DNA from: Thalassoglobus neptunius
Lineage (GTDB): Bacteria; Planctomycetota; Planctomycetia; Planctomycetales; Planctomycetaceae
Assembly: GCF_007859735.1 (NCBI RefSeq)
Contig: NZ_SIHI01000006.1
Location: forward strand, 44,254-108,253
Direction: 5' to 3'
DNA length: 64,000 nt
Both the position numbers and the translations under genes were made by a program. Each line of letters begins with the position of its first letter. The stretch's first letter is position 1. Shown piece by piece: positions 42,368 through 52,400 of this stretch. Under the pieces are notes generated by a model. It had not been told where the DNA came from. It did no database searches and worked only from the letters and a program-made list of their open reading frames with translations.

Positions 42368-44596
42368 TCAACGTTTGGTTCGAGTGTCATAGACCTTTCG
42401 GTAAACGGTCCAGTGGTTGTCGTCTTTTGTTGCCACGAGCAACAGCCACTGATGAGGATCGGAAGAGTCGATCAATGGAAGGTCTTCAAGAAAGTCATCA
42501 CATTTCGGTGAGAGCTGACTCACGACGGAATAGATGCCAGCTTCGGTGCGGAAAGCAGTCGAGTATAAAAAGTTGGCTTCGCTGCGGTGTCCATATTGGT
42601 CAATCACTGGAACGGCCATCGGCCTCATCTGATCAGCCTTCTCAACTTCCGAGTAATCAAAGAATTCGGAGTCTCCGCAGAATACGATCCGATCGACCGG
42701 ATACCAGTTCGTATTGTTACGCTGCTGGATTGGAATTTGACGGATCAGTTGAGCATAGACGTCGTCTCCGAATGCTTCTCGCAATCGCTCCTGGAGGGCG
42801 AGATGCTGGTTGCTGGCAGCGGGGTCAATCGGAAGTGTCCAGTCAAAGTCTCCCGGAGGTGTTTGGTCTTCTGTCGGAATTTTCATTCGGCGAAAGACTT
42901 GAGGAGACCATTTATGAACAGCCTGAATCAGATGGGCGCCGCTGGGAAAGCTTCCGCGATAGAACGGAATTTCGTTCGGGGTCTCGTCGGGGCGACGGTA
43001 CTGGACGTTATTCGATCCCGACATCGATTGCAGATCGATCGAGGTGAGAAGTTCTCGGTCGGCTTCGAGGTCGAGTTGTCTCGAAGTTGAAAGAAGCATT
43101 GTGTGGAGTTCGTTCACGCGTGCGATTTGTCCGTCATCGGTCACGTCAACGATCGTCAGGCTTCCGCCTTCATTGCTGCCTTGCATGGCATAGTTGGAGG
43201 TCGTAATTGCACCGAACGCGAAGAGGACTGTCATCACTGGAAAGGTGACCCATGTCCACTTTCGAAGCCCGAGCGATCCCAGACAAAGATAGTCCAGCGG
43301 TCCGATCGCAAGAACGTACAGAAACAACGACAGTGAAATGAACCAGAGTGGAAGAACTTTCATTCCTGTGGGTTGGGTTCGCTGCAGAAAACTGGCTCCG
43401 CCCGAAGAAGGTGTTTGGCGAAACCGCGTCACAAACGCATCGATTCCCGGGTCGTCGACGGTGTGAAAGTTCCAGTTATTCAGAACGGTGTAACGTCGAC
43501 CGGGGTCCCATGACCATTTTCCCGATTCAAGAATTGGAGCAACTTGTTCTTTGCGAACCTTCCACAAATGGACGAACAGCTTGAGTCGTTGCTGCTCGGT
43601 CAACGATTCAATCACCTTCTCCTGAGGATCGGTTCTCACGTACGCCACACGGCCGAATCCGGAACGACAGGTCAGAATTTTCTCTTCATCTTCAAAAGAG
43701 AAACCTCCGCCAGGAGTTTGAAAGACATGAGGATCGGATTCTGGAAAACCTCCCAGTGAATTCAGAGCCGTCAACTCATCTGAGTTCACGTGTTGAGATG
43801 AGTTCAGTAGGATCAGACAGCTTCCCCCGGCTCGAATCCATGCCTTCAATGCAATGATTTGCTGTTCGCTGAGCTTGGCGAACAAGTCGCTCGAAATGAT
43901 GACCAGATCGCTGACGCAATGTTCGAGAGGGCTGTTGGGGAAATCGATCGGTTCCAGAAGACGCGAAAGGGACACAACCGGACGATCAGCCTGAGTCTGA
44001 TCATCATAGTCCGGCAGACACGTTTCGAGAAAAAACTCGTGGCAGAGTTCCTTCTCTTCGGTCGTCATCCGGTCGGAATCGGGCGACGCTAACGTGACCA
44101 CGCAAGCGCGGCGACTTGCGCCGGGAGTTCGAATCACCTGCGGATTCAGCGCGTGTCGAATTCCATCGCTCGATGTGAAAGTGACGAAGACATCGTATTG
44201 CGATTGCCACAGCCTCGCTGTCGGTGGCTGAATGAGAAACTCATAATCCTGAGTCCCCGATGTGAAAAACAGATTGTCGAGCTCATAGATTCCGACTCGA
44301 CCGCTCGCGTCGTTGACGAGTTCGAGGGTCAGATCTCCAGAAACACCCGGGGCGGGCAAACCGCATTGGACGCGCATTCGAAGCAAGATCGGGCCGCCTG
44401 ATCGATTGGAATAGGTCTCGGAATCGAACTCCACGAGCAGTGGGTATGATCGGGCAGGTTGAGCTTGAAGAGAACCGACGCACACAAACAACACGAAGAC
44501 ACTGAGGCTTAGCAGCAATTTCGTCCAATTGGAGTGTGATAGGTGTCCGGATTTCATCGATTCGCTCATCAGAAACAAAATGTCGGCACGGGCCAT
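42368..44596 (-). CDS. Large membrane protein of the MoxR/BatA cluster
   Basis: 742 residues. A hydrophobic signal segment (LLLSLSVFVLFVCVGSLQA) is followed by an Ig-like beta domain (about 50-160), then a GATase/ThuA-like alpha/beta domain (LVIISSDLFAKLSEQQIIALKAWIRAGG) and two to three spans at about 415-485 (LPLWFISLSLFLYVLAIGPLDYLCL, WVTFPVMTVLFAFGAI), with a soluble C-terminal half. The layout resembles the large membrane protein at the end of bacterial Bat/MoxR operons, but no catalytic motif is visible. Last gene of the run, 17 nt after the BatA-VWA gene. Several ATGs (44596, 44569, 44557) could start it; none has a clear ribosome-binding site. Confidence 0.75.
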   Translation of the reverse strand: MARADILFLMSESMKSGHLSHSNWTKLLLSLSVFVLFVCVGSLQAQPARSYPLLVEFDSETYSNRSGGPILLRMRVQCGLPAPGVSGDLTLELVNDASGRVGIYELDNLFFTSGTQDYEFLIQPPTARLWQSQYDVFVTFTSSDGIRHALNPQVIRTPGASRRACVVTLASPDSDRMTTEEKELCHEFFLETCLPDYDDQTQADRPVVSLSRLLEPIDFPNSPLEHCVSDLVIISSDLFAKLSEQQIIALKAWIRAGGSCLILLNSSQHVNSDELTALNSLGGFPESDPHVFQTPGGGFSFEDEEKILTCRSGFGRVAYVRTDPQEKVIESLTEQQRLKLFVHLWKVRKEQVAPILESGKWSWDPGRRYTVLNNWNFHTVDDPGIDAFVTRFRQTPSSGGASFLQRTQPTGMKVLPLWFISLSLFLYVLAIGPLDYLCLGSLGLRKWTWVTFPVMTVLFAFGAITTSNYAMQGSNEGGSLTIVDVTDDGQIARVNELHTMLLSTSRQLDLEADRELLTSIDLQSMSGSNNVQYRRPDETPNEIPFYRGSFPSGAHLIQAVHKWSPQVFRRMKIPTEDQTPPGDFDWTLPIDPAASNQHLALQERLREAFGDDVYAQLIRQIPIQQRNNTNWYPVDRIVFCGDSEFFDYSEVEKADQMRPMAVPVIDQYGHRSEANFLYSTAFRTEAGIYSVVSQLSPKCDDFLEDLPLIDSSDPHQWLLLVATKDDNHWTVYRKVYDTRTKR

Positions 44597-44613
44597 GAAT
44601 TCATGTTCATTGT

Positions 44614-46539
44614 CTATTCAGGAACTCCGACCGGTCGTCGTTGAAAATACCACCATTCGAATAACAGAACGATGAAGCCAGCAGCTGCGAACCATGTCCA
44701 CAAAGGAGCATCCTGTTGAACCGTTTGCTGTTCCGCTTCGACCGACAACTCATTGAAGGTGATTGTATCGACGGTTTCGAGTCGTGATTCCGTCGGGTTG
44801 AGCAGACTGACTCCGATTTTCGCGACGAGATCTCCAGATTTTCGGATCTGGTATTCTCCGACTTCTGGTGCGGAGATCCCTTTGAGCACTCCGTCAGCAT
44901 CGGTCGATCGTTCTTCGTGTCGACCTTCGGGAGTCGTTACGCGATAGGTTCCAGGTTCATTCATCACTTGCGCGGGAAGGACTCCAGTGGAGGGGGCCCG
45001 GATGTCAGAGAGGGAAGCAAACTGCATCGCTTCATTGATGGCATTCGCGATGAAGACTGGAAATCCGACGCGGTAGGGAAGAGTCGATCGGTCTGTATGG
45101 AACAGGAGGAAATATCGCTTGCCGATTCCGACTCGTTGGCTCACGATCAACGGACCCTGAGTTCCGTGAGCGAGAATGCTATAGCCCAAATCTTCAATGG
45201 ACACATCGCTGATCCCTTCGTTCTTGACGGGCATCTCAGAGATGATCACTTCCTTGAGCTGCACATGCTGCAGAATCTGGGCGTCACGTTCCCAGTCGAC
45301 GACTTCTGCCGGTTCGTCTTGAATCGAGATGAGGCTTGCGAGATCGTCGGGAAGAACTCCAATGAAGATGCTCAGTGGAGTTTCACGCGCGATGTCGTCC
45401 TTGTTGTCAGAAATGACAAGGTCATATTCATTGGCCGGTTCGACTGCATCAGCACGCGGATAAACGAGGACGCCGGGAAGCGATTCCAGAGCATGTCGAA
45501 ATGCCTTCATATTTGTCGGGCAGTAAACATCAATTTCCCGTCCTTTCGGAAGGTTCAGCCAGGCGCTGTCGTCTGCGGCGAGGGCATCGAGTCCAACCGG
45601 TTTCAGACTCGCCTGCAATGCCTGATCGGTTCGGGCATCGACAGAAAAGACCAGCCGCTGAGATTCGCCAGCATTCAGAATGACTCGTTCTTCTCCGACC
45701 GGTTCCCCGTTCGAAGTCAAAACAAGCTCGGCTTCCGTACTGGCGGAAGCGGTCCCTTCAATCCGGATAAAAATGTCCCAGCGTTCGGGAGAAGAACGAC
45801 GAGCGTTGAGTGCAGTGATTCCAATGTTATTGCCGGGGAGATCGATCTGAAAGAAGTCCAACGTGAATGGGAGATCGAAGTCGACCTCTGCCATCAATTC
45901 TCCCGTCGCTGGATTGGGACGCGTCGGAAGGTTTCCATCAGAGTACAAACGGACAGTCTCAATCGATTGAGTTCGTGACAACGCCTGCGCCAGTCGAAGT
46001 CCATCGGTCAATTTACTCGGGACTTGTTCCACTTCCAACCGCTTGAGAGCGTCGGTGAGCAACGTCTTGTTGTCCGTGAATTCGGTCAATCGGCGGGCCG
46101 TCGAACCCATCGCGATCAGAGTCAGCTTTTGATCGGGCAAAAGCCCGTCGATGATGGACTGAATTTCCCCTTTGGCGACATCAAGGCGACTTGTCCCTTC
46201 GGCATCCACTGCTCCCATGCTGGCCGAACAGTCAATCAAGATCGGAAGATAAGTGAGCCGCTCAGAATCGCCTCTCCAGAATGGTTGCATCGCTGCCAGT
46301 GCCAGAAGCGACAGGAGCAACAGTTGCAGGAATAGCAACATGTTGCGTTTGAACTTTTGAAACGGAGCATTCACTCGCTGATCGTTGATCACCTGTTGCC
46401 AGAGAGCCAGTGAAGAGATGGCGATGCGTGTTCGGCGAAGTTTCAGAAAGTAAAAGATAATCACGGGAATGGCGAGCAGAAACAGCCAGGCGTATTTCGG
46501 CGCAAAGAAGGTCGGAATCCATTGTGTCAGCCAGCTCAT
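44614..46539 (-). CDS. BatA-type VWA membrane protein
   Basis: 641 residues from the ATG at 46539 (a TTG two codons upstream is possible). The N-terminal double-span BatA motif is clear: FFAPKYAWLFLLAIPVIIFYFLKLRR and LLFLQLLLLSLLALAAMQPFW. A VWA domain follows (LPILIDCSASMGAVD, with DxSxS MIDAS), then beta-rich and Rossmann-like regions and a C-terminal span at about 616-632 (WTWFAAAGFIVLLFEWWYF). In Bacteroides, BatA/BatB act in aerotolerance together with MoxR; the molecular role is chaperone-like at the membrane. It follows DUF58 by about 50 nt. Confidence 0.87.
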   Translation of the reverse strand: MSWLTQWIPTFFAPKYAWLFLLAIPVIIFYFLKLRRTRIAISSLALWQQVINDQRVNAPFQKFKRNMLLFLQLLLLSLLALAAMQPFWRGDSERLTYLPILIDCSASMGAVDAEGTSRLDVAKGEIQSIIDGLLPDQKLTLIAMGSTARRLTEFTDNKTLLTDALKRLEVEQVPSKLTDGLRLAQALSRTQSIETVRLYSDGNLPTRPNPATGELMAEVDFDLPFTLDFFQIDLPGNNIGITALNARRSSPERWDIFIRIEGTASASTEAELVLTSNGEPVGEERVILNAGESQRLVFSVDARTDQALQASLKPVGLDALAADDSAWLNLPKGREIDVYCPTNMKAFRHALESLPGVLVYPRADAVEPANEYDLVISDNKDDIARETPLSIFIGVLPDDLASLISIQDEPAEVVDWERDAQILQHVQLKEVIISEMPVKNEGISDVSIEDLGYSILAHGTQGPLIVSQRVGIGKRYFLLFHTDRSTLPYRVGFPVFIANAINEAMQFASLSDIRAPSTGVLPAQVMNEPGTYRVTTPEGRHEERSTDADGVLKGISAPEVGEYQIRKSGDLVAKIGVSLLNPTESRLETVDTITFNELSVEAEQQTVQQDAPLWTWFAAAGFIVLLFEWWYFQRRPVGVPE

Positions 46540-46591
46540 GCTCAATACCGTGATCGATTCAGGGAGTTCATACTGTTTTCATTGCGAATAA

Positions 46592-47491
46592 TTATCTGAT
46601 CCAACCTTGCCGCAACATCTGATCGAATAACAACGACTTCAATGGGTCTTCGCTGGAGACGGAGAGAAACCGTCCGTTTCGCTTGCGGCACTGCGATGCG
46701 AGATAGTTTTCGAGTCCAAGTCGATGCTGGTGATACATCCCCAGCAGTTCTCCCACCGATGAAACGTCCAGCGTGGCGTTGGTTTCCGAGTCGACGAAGC
46801 GTAAGTAGCCCGCCAGTTCCGGGGAGATTTCAGTCGGTCCGAGGATCTGCAGGGCATAGACTTCGAGCCCGGCTCCGAACAGGAGATTGAAACTTCGCGC
46901 CACATCGCCAAGTGTGAGAAAGTCGGAAAGGACGATGGCGATTCCTTTTCCTGAATGGACCTTCAGAACCTGATCGACGGATTCGTCGATGGAGACCGAA
47001 CCACCCGGAGTTGTTTGCTCCAGAAACCGAAAGAACTTCTTTAAGCTGGCTCGGCCGGTACAGGGGCGCAGGTACGGAAGTTCGCCGGATGTTGACCCGC
47101 ATTTGAACACACTGACGCGCTCCACGTTCATCAGTCCCATCACGCCCAGCGCAGCAGCTACACGACGTGCAAGCTCGAACTTTCCTTCGAACTCCATCGA
47201 ACTCGAACTGTCCAGAAGAATCGCCACGTGCATTTCTTCTTCGTGGGCGTAGAGTTTCAAGTACGGATGATTTAATCGAGAGAAGATGTTCCAGTCGACG
47301 TAACGCATGTCGTCGCCGGGTACATACTCTCGATAGTCCGAAAACTCGATACTCGTTCCGCCCTTACCGGAGAGATGTTCCCCGCGCATCCGGTTGGTCC
47401 GTCGGCGCAGCGGGTTCAGTCGCATCTTCTCAGCTCGTGCGAGAACATCGTTGGGCAACAATGATGTAAACTGAGTCGCGGCAGTGGACAT
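46592..47491 (-). CDS. DUF58 protein with degenerate VWA fold
   Basis: 299 residues. DUF58 proteins have a VWA-like fold and accompany MoxR ATPases. Motifs: RRRTNRMRGEHLSGKGGTSIEFSDYREYVPGDDMRYVDWNIFSR (the DUF58 core), VAILLDSSSSMEF in the VWA MIDAS position, and AIVLSDFLTLGD. ATG with GGAGAC 7 nt upstream. It lies downstream of MoxR but is separated from it by an esterase gene. Confidence 0.94.
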   Translation of the reverse strand: MSTAATQFTSLLPNDVLARAEKMRLNPLRRRTNRMRGEHLSGKGGTSIEFSDYREYVPGDDMRYVDWNIFSRLNHPYLKLYAHEEEMHVAILLDSSSSMEFEGKFELARRVAAALGVMGLMNVERVSVFKCGSTSGELPYLRPCTGRASLKKFFRFLEQTTPGGSVSIDESVDQVLKVHSGKGIAIVLSDFLTLGDVARSFNLLFGAGLEVYALQILGPTEISPELAGYLRFVDSETNATLDVSSVGELLGMYHQHRLGLENYLASQCRKRNGRFLSVSSEDPLKSLLFDQMLRQGWIR

Positions 47492-47538
47492 AACAAAGTC
47501 TCCGGTCGTTGCTTAATAAAGAGTTGAGGTAAAGTATC

Positions 47539-48330
47539 TCAATCCTTTTGACGCGATTGTGCGAACAACCAGTCCCATGTAAGACGATTCTGTGCGGTTT
47601 GTGTCCAGCTGTTATGCCCGACACCCGGGTACTCGGTGTAAATCACGTTTCCGTTCAGCTCTTTTAATTTCGAGACCATTTCGCGAGAACGTCTCACAGG
47701 AACGGCTCCGTCAGCGTCACCGTGAAAGACCCAGATGGGAACATTGACAAAACGTTTCGCGTAAGCAGGGTCGCCTCCGCCACAAATCGGAATGCCCGCT
47801 GCAAACCGATCCGGCCAACGTTGAACGCAGTCCCAAGTTCCGTAACCGCCCATGGAGAGTCCGCAAACGTAGATTCGATCGGGATCCACTGGCAAGTTTT
47901 CAATCAGTGTGTCGATGACTTCGCTCGTTGCTCCGAGTGGTTTGGAAGGTTCTTCCGGCATTGTGCTGCTCGGCTTACTCCAGTCAATTTCGACCCACTT
48001 CTGGCCTTGAGGACACTGAGGAGCGAGGACGAAACAGGGATACCGCTTTCGCATTTCCGGAGTTGCGAGTTCTTCGACGACATGAACCAACTGGGCGGCG
48101 TTGTCGTTTCCGCGTTCGCCCGCCCCGTGAAGAAAGAGAACCAGCGGGTATGTCTGGCCGTCTTCCATTTTCTCGGGAGACATGAGGCGGTAATTCAATT
48201 CATGTCCGTTCTCGGCCTGATGCTTTCGGGATTCGAACAGAGCCTCGAACTCATCCTGCGCAGATACGGAGCCAGTTAATCCGAACGCAAACACGATCGC
48301 CAAAGGAGTGACAGGTTTCAGGGTTTTCAC
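47539..48330 (-). CDS. Secreted alpha/beta esterase
   Basis: 263 residues. Signal peptide (PLAIVFAFGLTGSVSAQ) and a PHB-depolymerase/phospholipase-carboxylesterase fold. LVLFLHGAGERGNDNAAQL is the oxyanion-hole region, YVCGLSMGGYGTWDCV the nucleophile elbow with Ser, WVFHGDADGAVPV the Asp and GVGHNSWTQT the His. This is the same family as the N-terminal domain of the 804-residue protein at 25033. The start is GTG at 48330 with AAGGTCC. It sits between the moxR-like and DUF58 genes, an unusual place for an esterase. Substrate unknown. Confidence 0.88.
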   Translation of the reverse strand: MKTLKPVTPLAIVFAFGLTGSVSAQDEFEALFESRKHQAENGHELNYRLMSPEKMEDGQTYPLVLFLHGAGERGNDNAAQLVHVVEELATPEMRKRYPCFVLAPQCPQGQKWVEIDWSKPSSTMPEEPSKPLGATSEVIDTLIENLPVDPDRIYVCGLSMGGYGTWDCVQRWPDRFAAGIPICGGGDPAYAKRFVNVPIWVFHGDADGAVPVRRSREMVSKLKELNGNVIYTEYPGVGHNSWTQTAQNRLTWDWLFAQSRQKD

Positions 48331-48392
48331 GAATGGACCTTATTAACTGAGTAAGGATCGATGTTGGTTTAGTTAGCGTTAACTAGAATTTC

Positions 48393-49400
48393 TCAGGCAG
48401 CTTGTTCAGGGAGTGTTGTTAGGCACTCGTCAATCAAATCGCCCACTTCGACGTTTTCTGCCTGTCCGTCGTAATTGAGCAATGTTCGATGTTTAAGAAC
48501 TTCGTCGGCAAAGTAGCGGACATCGTCGAATGAAAGATGGCTTCTGCCTTGGCTGAGAGCGCGCAAGCGACCTGCTTTAATTAACGCCTGTGCTGCACGC
48601 GGAGACGCACCCCAGCGGATGAATTTTTTAACGCCTTCCGGGGAGAACTCTGTCTCAGGATGTGTGGCGAGGACCAGTCGACATGCGAAGTCGCGAATCG
48701 GTTCCGCGACGACCACTTTGTTGAGAATGGTTCGTAGGTGCAGGATGCGTGGGCCATCCAGAAGCTTTTGCAGTTCGACGCGTTGACGAAGAATCGTCCG
48801 GTTCACGATCTCGTTCAATTCTGTCAGTGACACAAACGGGACGTCGATCTTGAAAAGGAACCGGTCGAGTTGGGCCTCGGGGAGAGGATAGGTTCCTTCC
48901 TGCTCGAGAGGGTTTTGAGTCGCCATGACAAAGAACGGTTGTTCCAAGCGGTGAATCGTGCCTCCCGTGGTGACTGTTCCTTCCTGCATCGTCTCCAGAA
49001 GTGCCGACTGTGTTTTGGGGGTTGCCCGGTTGATTTCATCGGCCAGCAGAAGTTGCGTGAAGATCGGCCCGGGGCGGAATTCGAACTGATACCGACCGTG
49101 TTCGTCAGACTGCATCATGTTCGTACCGATGATGTCCGCCGGCATCAGGTCCGGAGTAAACTGGATTCGTCGAAATTCGAGATCCAGGACTTCGGACATG
49201 GCTTTGATCAGTTCTGTTTTTCCCAAACCGGGAACACCTTCGAGCAGAACATTTCCGCCGCAGATGATTGCCGTCAGCGCCGCTTCGATGACGCGTTCCT
49301 GACCGACGATGACTTTGCCGATTTCGTTGCAGACGGACTCGTAAGTCTGTTTGAAGTCATTGGCTTCCGCCTGCAGTGCGTCAAGTTCCTGATCGTTCAT
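48393..49400 (-). CDS. MoxR family AAA+ ATPase
   Basis: 335 residues. AAA+ chaperone-like ATPase: Walker A GVPGLGKTELIK, Walker B LLADEINRATPKTQSALLETMQEG, sensor-1 VMATQNPLEQEGTYPLPEAQLDRFLF, and the MoxR C-terminal WGASPRAAQALIKAGRLRALSQGR. MoxR ATPases act with VWA-domain partners to assemble or insert cofactors and membrane proteins; here both flanks hold VWA proteins. Start has a GAGGAAG before the ATG. The C-terminal LPEQAA ends at 48393. Confidence 0.96.
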   Translation of the reverse strand: MNDQELDALQAEANDFKQTYESVCNEIGKVIVGQERVIEAALTAIICGGNVLLEGVPGLGKTELIKAMSEVLDLEFRRIQFTPDLMPADIIGTNMMQSDEHGRYQFEFRPGPIFTQLLLADEINRATPKTQSALLETMQEGTVTTGGTIHRLEQPFFVMATQNPLEQEGTYPLPEAQLDRFLFKIDVPFVSLTELNEIVNRTILRQRVELQKLLDGPRILHLRTILNKVVVAEPIRDFACRLVLATHPETEFSPEGVKKFIRWGASPRAAQALIKAGRLRALSQGRSHLSFDDVRYFADEVLKHRTLLNYDGQAENVEVGDLIDECLTTLPEQAA

Positions 49401-49479
49401 CGGTCTTCCTCAATCGTGACAAATTGTCTTGAGATAATTTTGTGGGCAATGGCTCATCGTGGACGAAGTGGACTGCCTG

Positions 49480-52400
49480 TCAGCTTTTCTGGTCAGGAGT
49501 GTCGTCGTCTTCGGATCGTTTTCGTTTCATCTGGAGAAGGCGACTGGTGGTCGATTCATCGTGTTTCGGCGGAACGTCTTTGGGTTTCTCCGATTTCGGT
49601 TTCGAAGGCTCGGCAGTCCGTTTGGCTTCGGTTGTCAAATACGGACTCTTCTGTCCGGTCGGCTGGAATGGTTTCGACGGACGCTCCGACTTGAGGTGTT
49701 CACCGACTTGTTTCTTGCGTTGCAAGAGTGCGCCCATCGTCTGTGTCGTTTCCTTCTTCGTTCCGAATCCAAGCATCGACTTCACAACAGACCAGTCGAG
49801 TTGGACTCGGCGAACAGCAACGTCGAGCGGCAACAGGCAGGCGAGTGCGATCAGGAACCAGTCAAAGATCGGCTTGGAGCTTTGCTTCGGAGTTCGTCGG
49901 TTGTAGATGTCTTCCGCTGTTGAATCGGCAGACAGTTCCGTTCCCGAGGTTTCGTCTTTGATTTGCTGGAGAGTGCTCATATTCGAGGTGAATTTGAGAA
50001 ACTCCGGCGAGTACGAAACGATGAAGCCGCCATGAACACGGTCTTCGCGCTCTCCCGATTTTCCAATCGCAGTGACCTGGAATTGCCCCTTGTCGTTGAC
50101 CGGGAATGTTCCCTGATAGCGGCGCGGCCCCACCTGTTTGAGTGGAATTGAGAGTTCCGTTCCTCCAGGTCCGGAGACTTTTGCAGCGACGTCGAGAAAG
50201 TCTTCTTCGGGGTAAAAATCCTCAACGACGATGACTCCTTCGCCACCGGAGTTATAGGTCCACATCCGCAGACTTCCCGTCTTCTCGACTCGGGAAATGC
50301 GAATCAGCAATTGTTTGACGAACGCGGTGTAGTCGTTCCAGTCGACCCAGTCGCGTGCCCATTGATTCGAGAGAGATGAAGTAAATGCCGCCGTTGTTCC
50401 CAGCCCGTATCTCCAAATGGCGAGCACGGGGTCCGTCTCTTCTTCAGAGGCATCTTCCGGGATGGTGAACAGAATGTTTTCAGTCAGTGCATTTTCTTTC
50501 AGCGACGTCAGAACAAATCCATGCAGCGGAGGAAGTCCGTCAATTCCTTCGAGAACGGGTGAAGGAAAACCGACGTCCGGAGTGAAGTCTTTCTCCTGAA
50601 TCATGCTCCGCTTCAAAGTCTTCGCTTCCTTGATGAAGATCGATGGAAGCTCATTGGGATCGGCCGGGAAGTAATAGCGACCATCGGTGGCGTTGGCGAT
50701 GTTTCGCAGCGTCTCGATCTCAATCCCTCCATGGGGGAAAATGGCGATCGTTGAAACGCTGATTTTCTCCGAGATGAATTTGTTCAACAGGCTCGGTGCT
50801 GGAATCTGAGGATCACCATCGGAAATGATGATCATGTGTTTCGTGGCAGCATCGCTTTCACTGAGACCATCAAAACCAATCTGCATCGTCGGTCCGAAGG
50901 CGGGCATATCTCCGATGACTGCGCTGTTAATGGCGGGGACCATGTCCTCGTATTGAGAAGCTGGAGCCATGTCGACGACCCACTGTTCTCCGCCCGGGCC
51001 ATAAGCGATGACGCCGACATCATCCTGATTCCCGAGAACCTTGATTGCCTGTTTGGTAATCCGCTTGGCCCACGTATTTCCCTCGGCGAATTCACATGTG
51101 TGAAGAATAATCGCCAGCGCCCCTTTCGGGAGAACCTTCTTCTTCGTGATGTCCATCGAGACCGGCAGCACTTCTTCAACAATGGTTCGATGATATCCAC
51201 CCGGGCCGAAGCTGTTGTCGCCCCCTGTCATCAGAAAACCGGTGCCCTGATTGAAGACAGCGTCACGCAGCGCCTGAAGCTGTACTTCGTCAAAAGCGTC
51301 GTGAGCGACATTCGCGAAGATGACGCAATCGTAGGGCAGCAGGGAAAGCGAATCGCGGGGAAATCTGTAAGAGTCGACGACTTCAATCGCACGTTCTCCC
51401 TCGCGAATCGCTCTCGCGAGATGTTCGTAATCACGATCGTCATCACGAATGGGATCACGGACGATGAGAACTTTGCCTTCTCCCTCGACGTAAATGTAGC
51501 CAACCGCACGATTGTTTTCGTCGCGTCCATCTGTTCCATCTTCTGGGATCAGAGTCGCTTCGTATTCGTAGTACCCCGGGCTTCTCAGATAAATCGGGAT
51601 GTCGATTCGGTTCTTACCTTCTTCGTAAGTGATCTCAATCGGATCTTCTGTGATCGGCTCGCCGTTCTCCTCGATGATCAACTTCCCTTTCCCAGCCTGA
51701 AGAGAAGAAATCACGACTGATGCTTCGTAGGGTTCACCGATCTTGACGGACTGCGGAAGGTCGAGCCGCTCAACCCAGGTTTCGTTGTCGTACTGGTACT
51801 TCACAGGCAGAACGTCAACGGAGATCTCGCGGGCATTCAATTGGTCGAGAACCGTTTTGAGGTCACCGGTCGTTTCAGAACCGTCGCTGATGAGGACGAT
51901 TCTTCCGCGTCGATCTTCCGGGAGAATGGCGGCGGCGAGAGACAGAGCGTTTTCGATGTTGGTGGCATCGCGATCGACGCGACTGTTGAATCGGATCTCC
52001 TCCGGATTCGACATCGTGCTCCCATAGTTCGTCTGAATGGGAGGAACTTCCACCGCGGCGGAGCTTCCGAATGCGATCCAGCCAGCGACATCCTGAAGCG
52101 GTTTCTCTGAGGTCGTTCTTGCGACGAAGGTCAATGCGTCGGTCACGCGATCGGGATGAATCGACTCAGAAATGTCGACGGCATAAACGACAGAAAGTTC
52201 ATCGGTCGTACGAACACTTCGAGGCTCGGCAAGCATCGCGACGAAAACGCCGACGAGGATCAAACGTACGATGAGTGCCTGTGTCGATCTCCAGCGATTG
52301 AGTCCGCTCCAGCCGCATGTTGCCATCCACCACACCCAGACGGAGACCGCAATCAGCCCAAACATTAGCGGTTTGGTGAACGTGAAAACGTCGAAGGAGA

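Noticed and set aside
44917..45978. 353-codon open frame on the plus strand
   Set aside because: It lies wholly antisense to the BatA-VWA gene, whose membrane and VWA motifs are clear; its own sequence matches nothing.
50836..51720. 294-codon open frame on the plus strand
   Set aside because: Antisense to the giant VWA gene; composition is that of a reverse-strand shadow.
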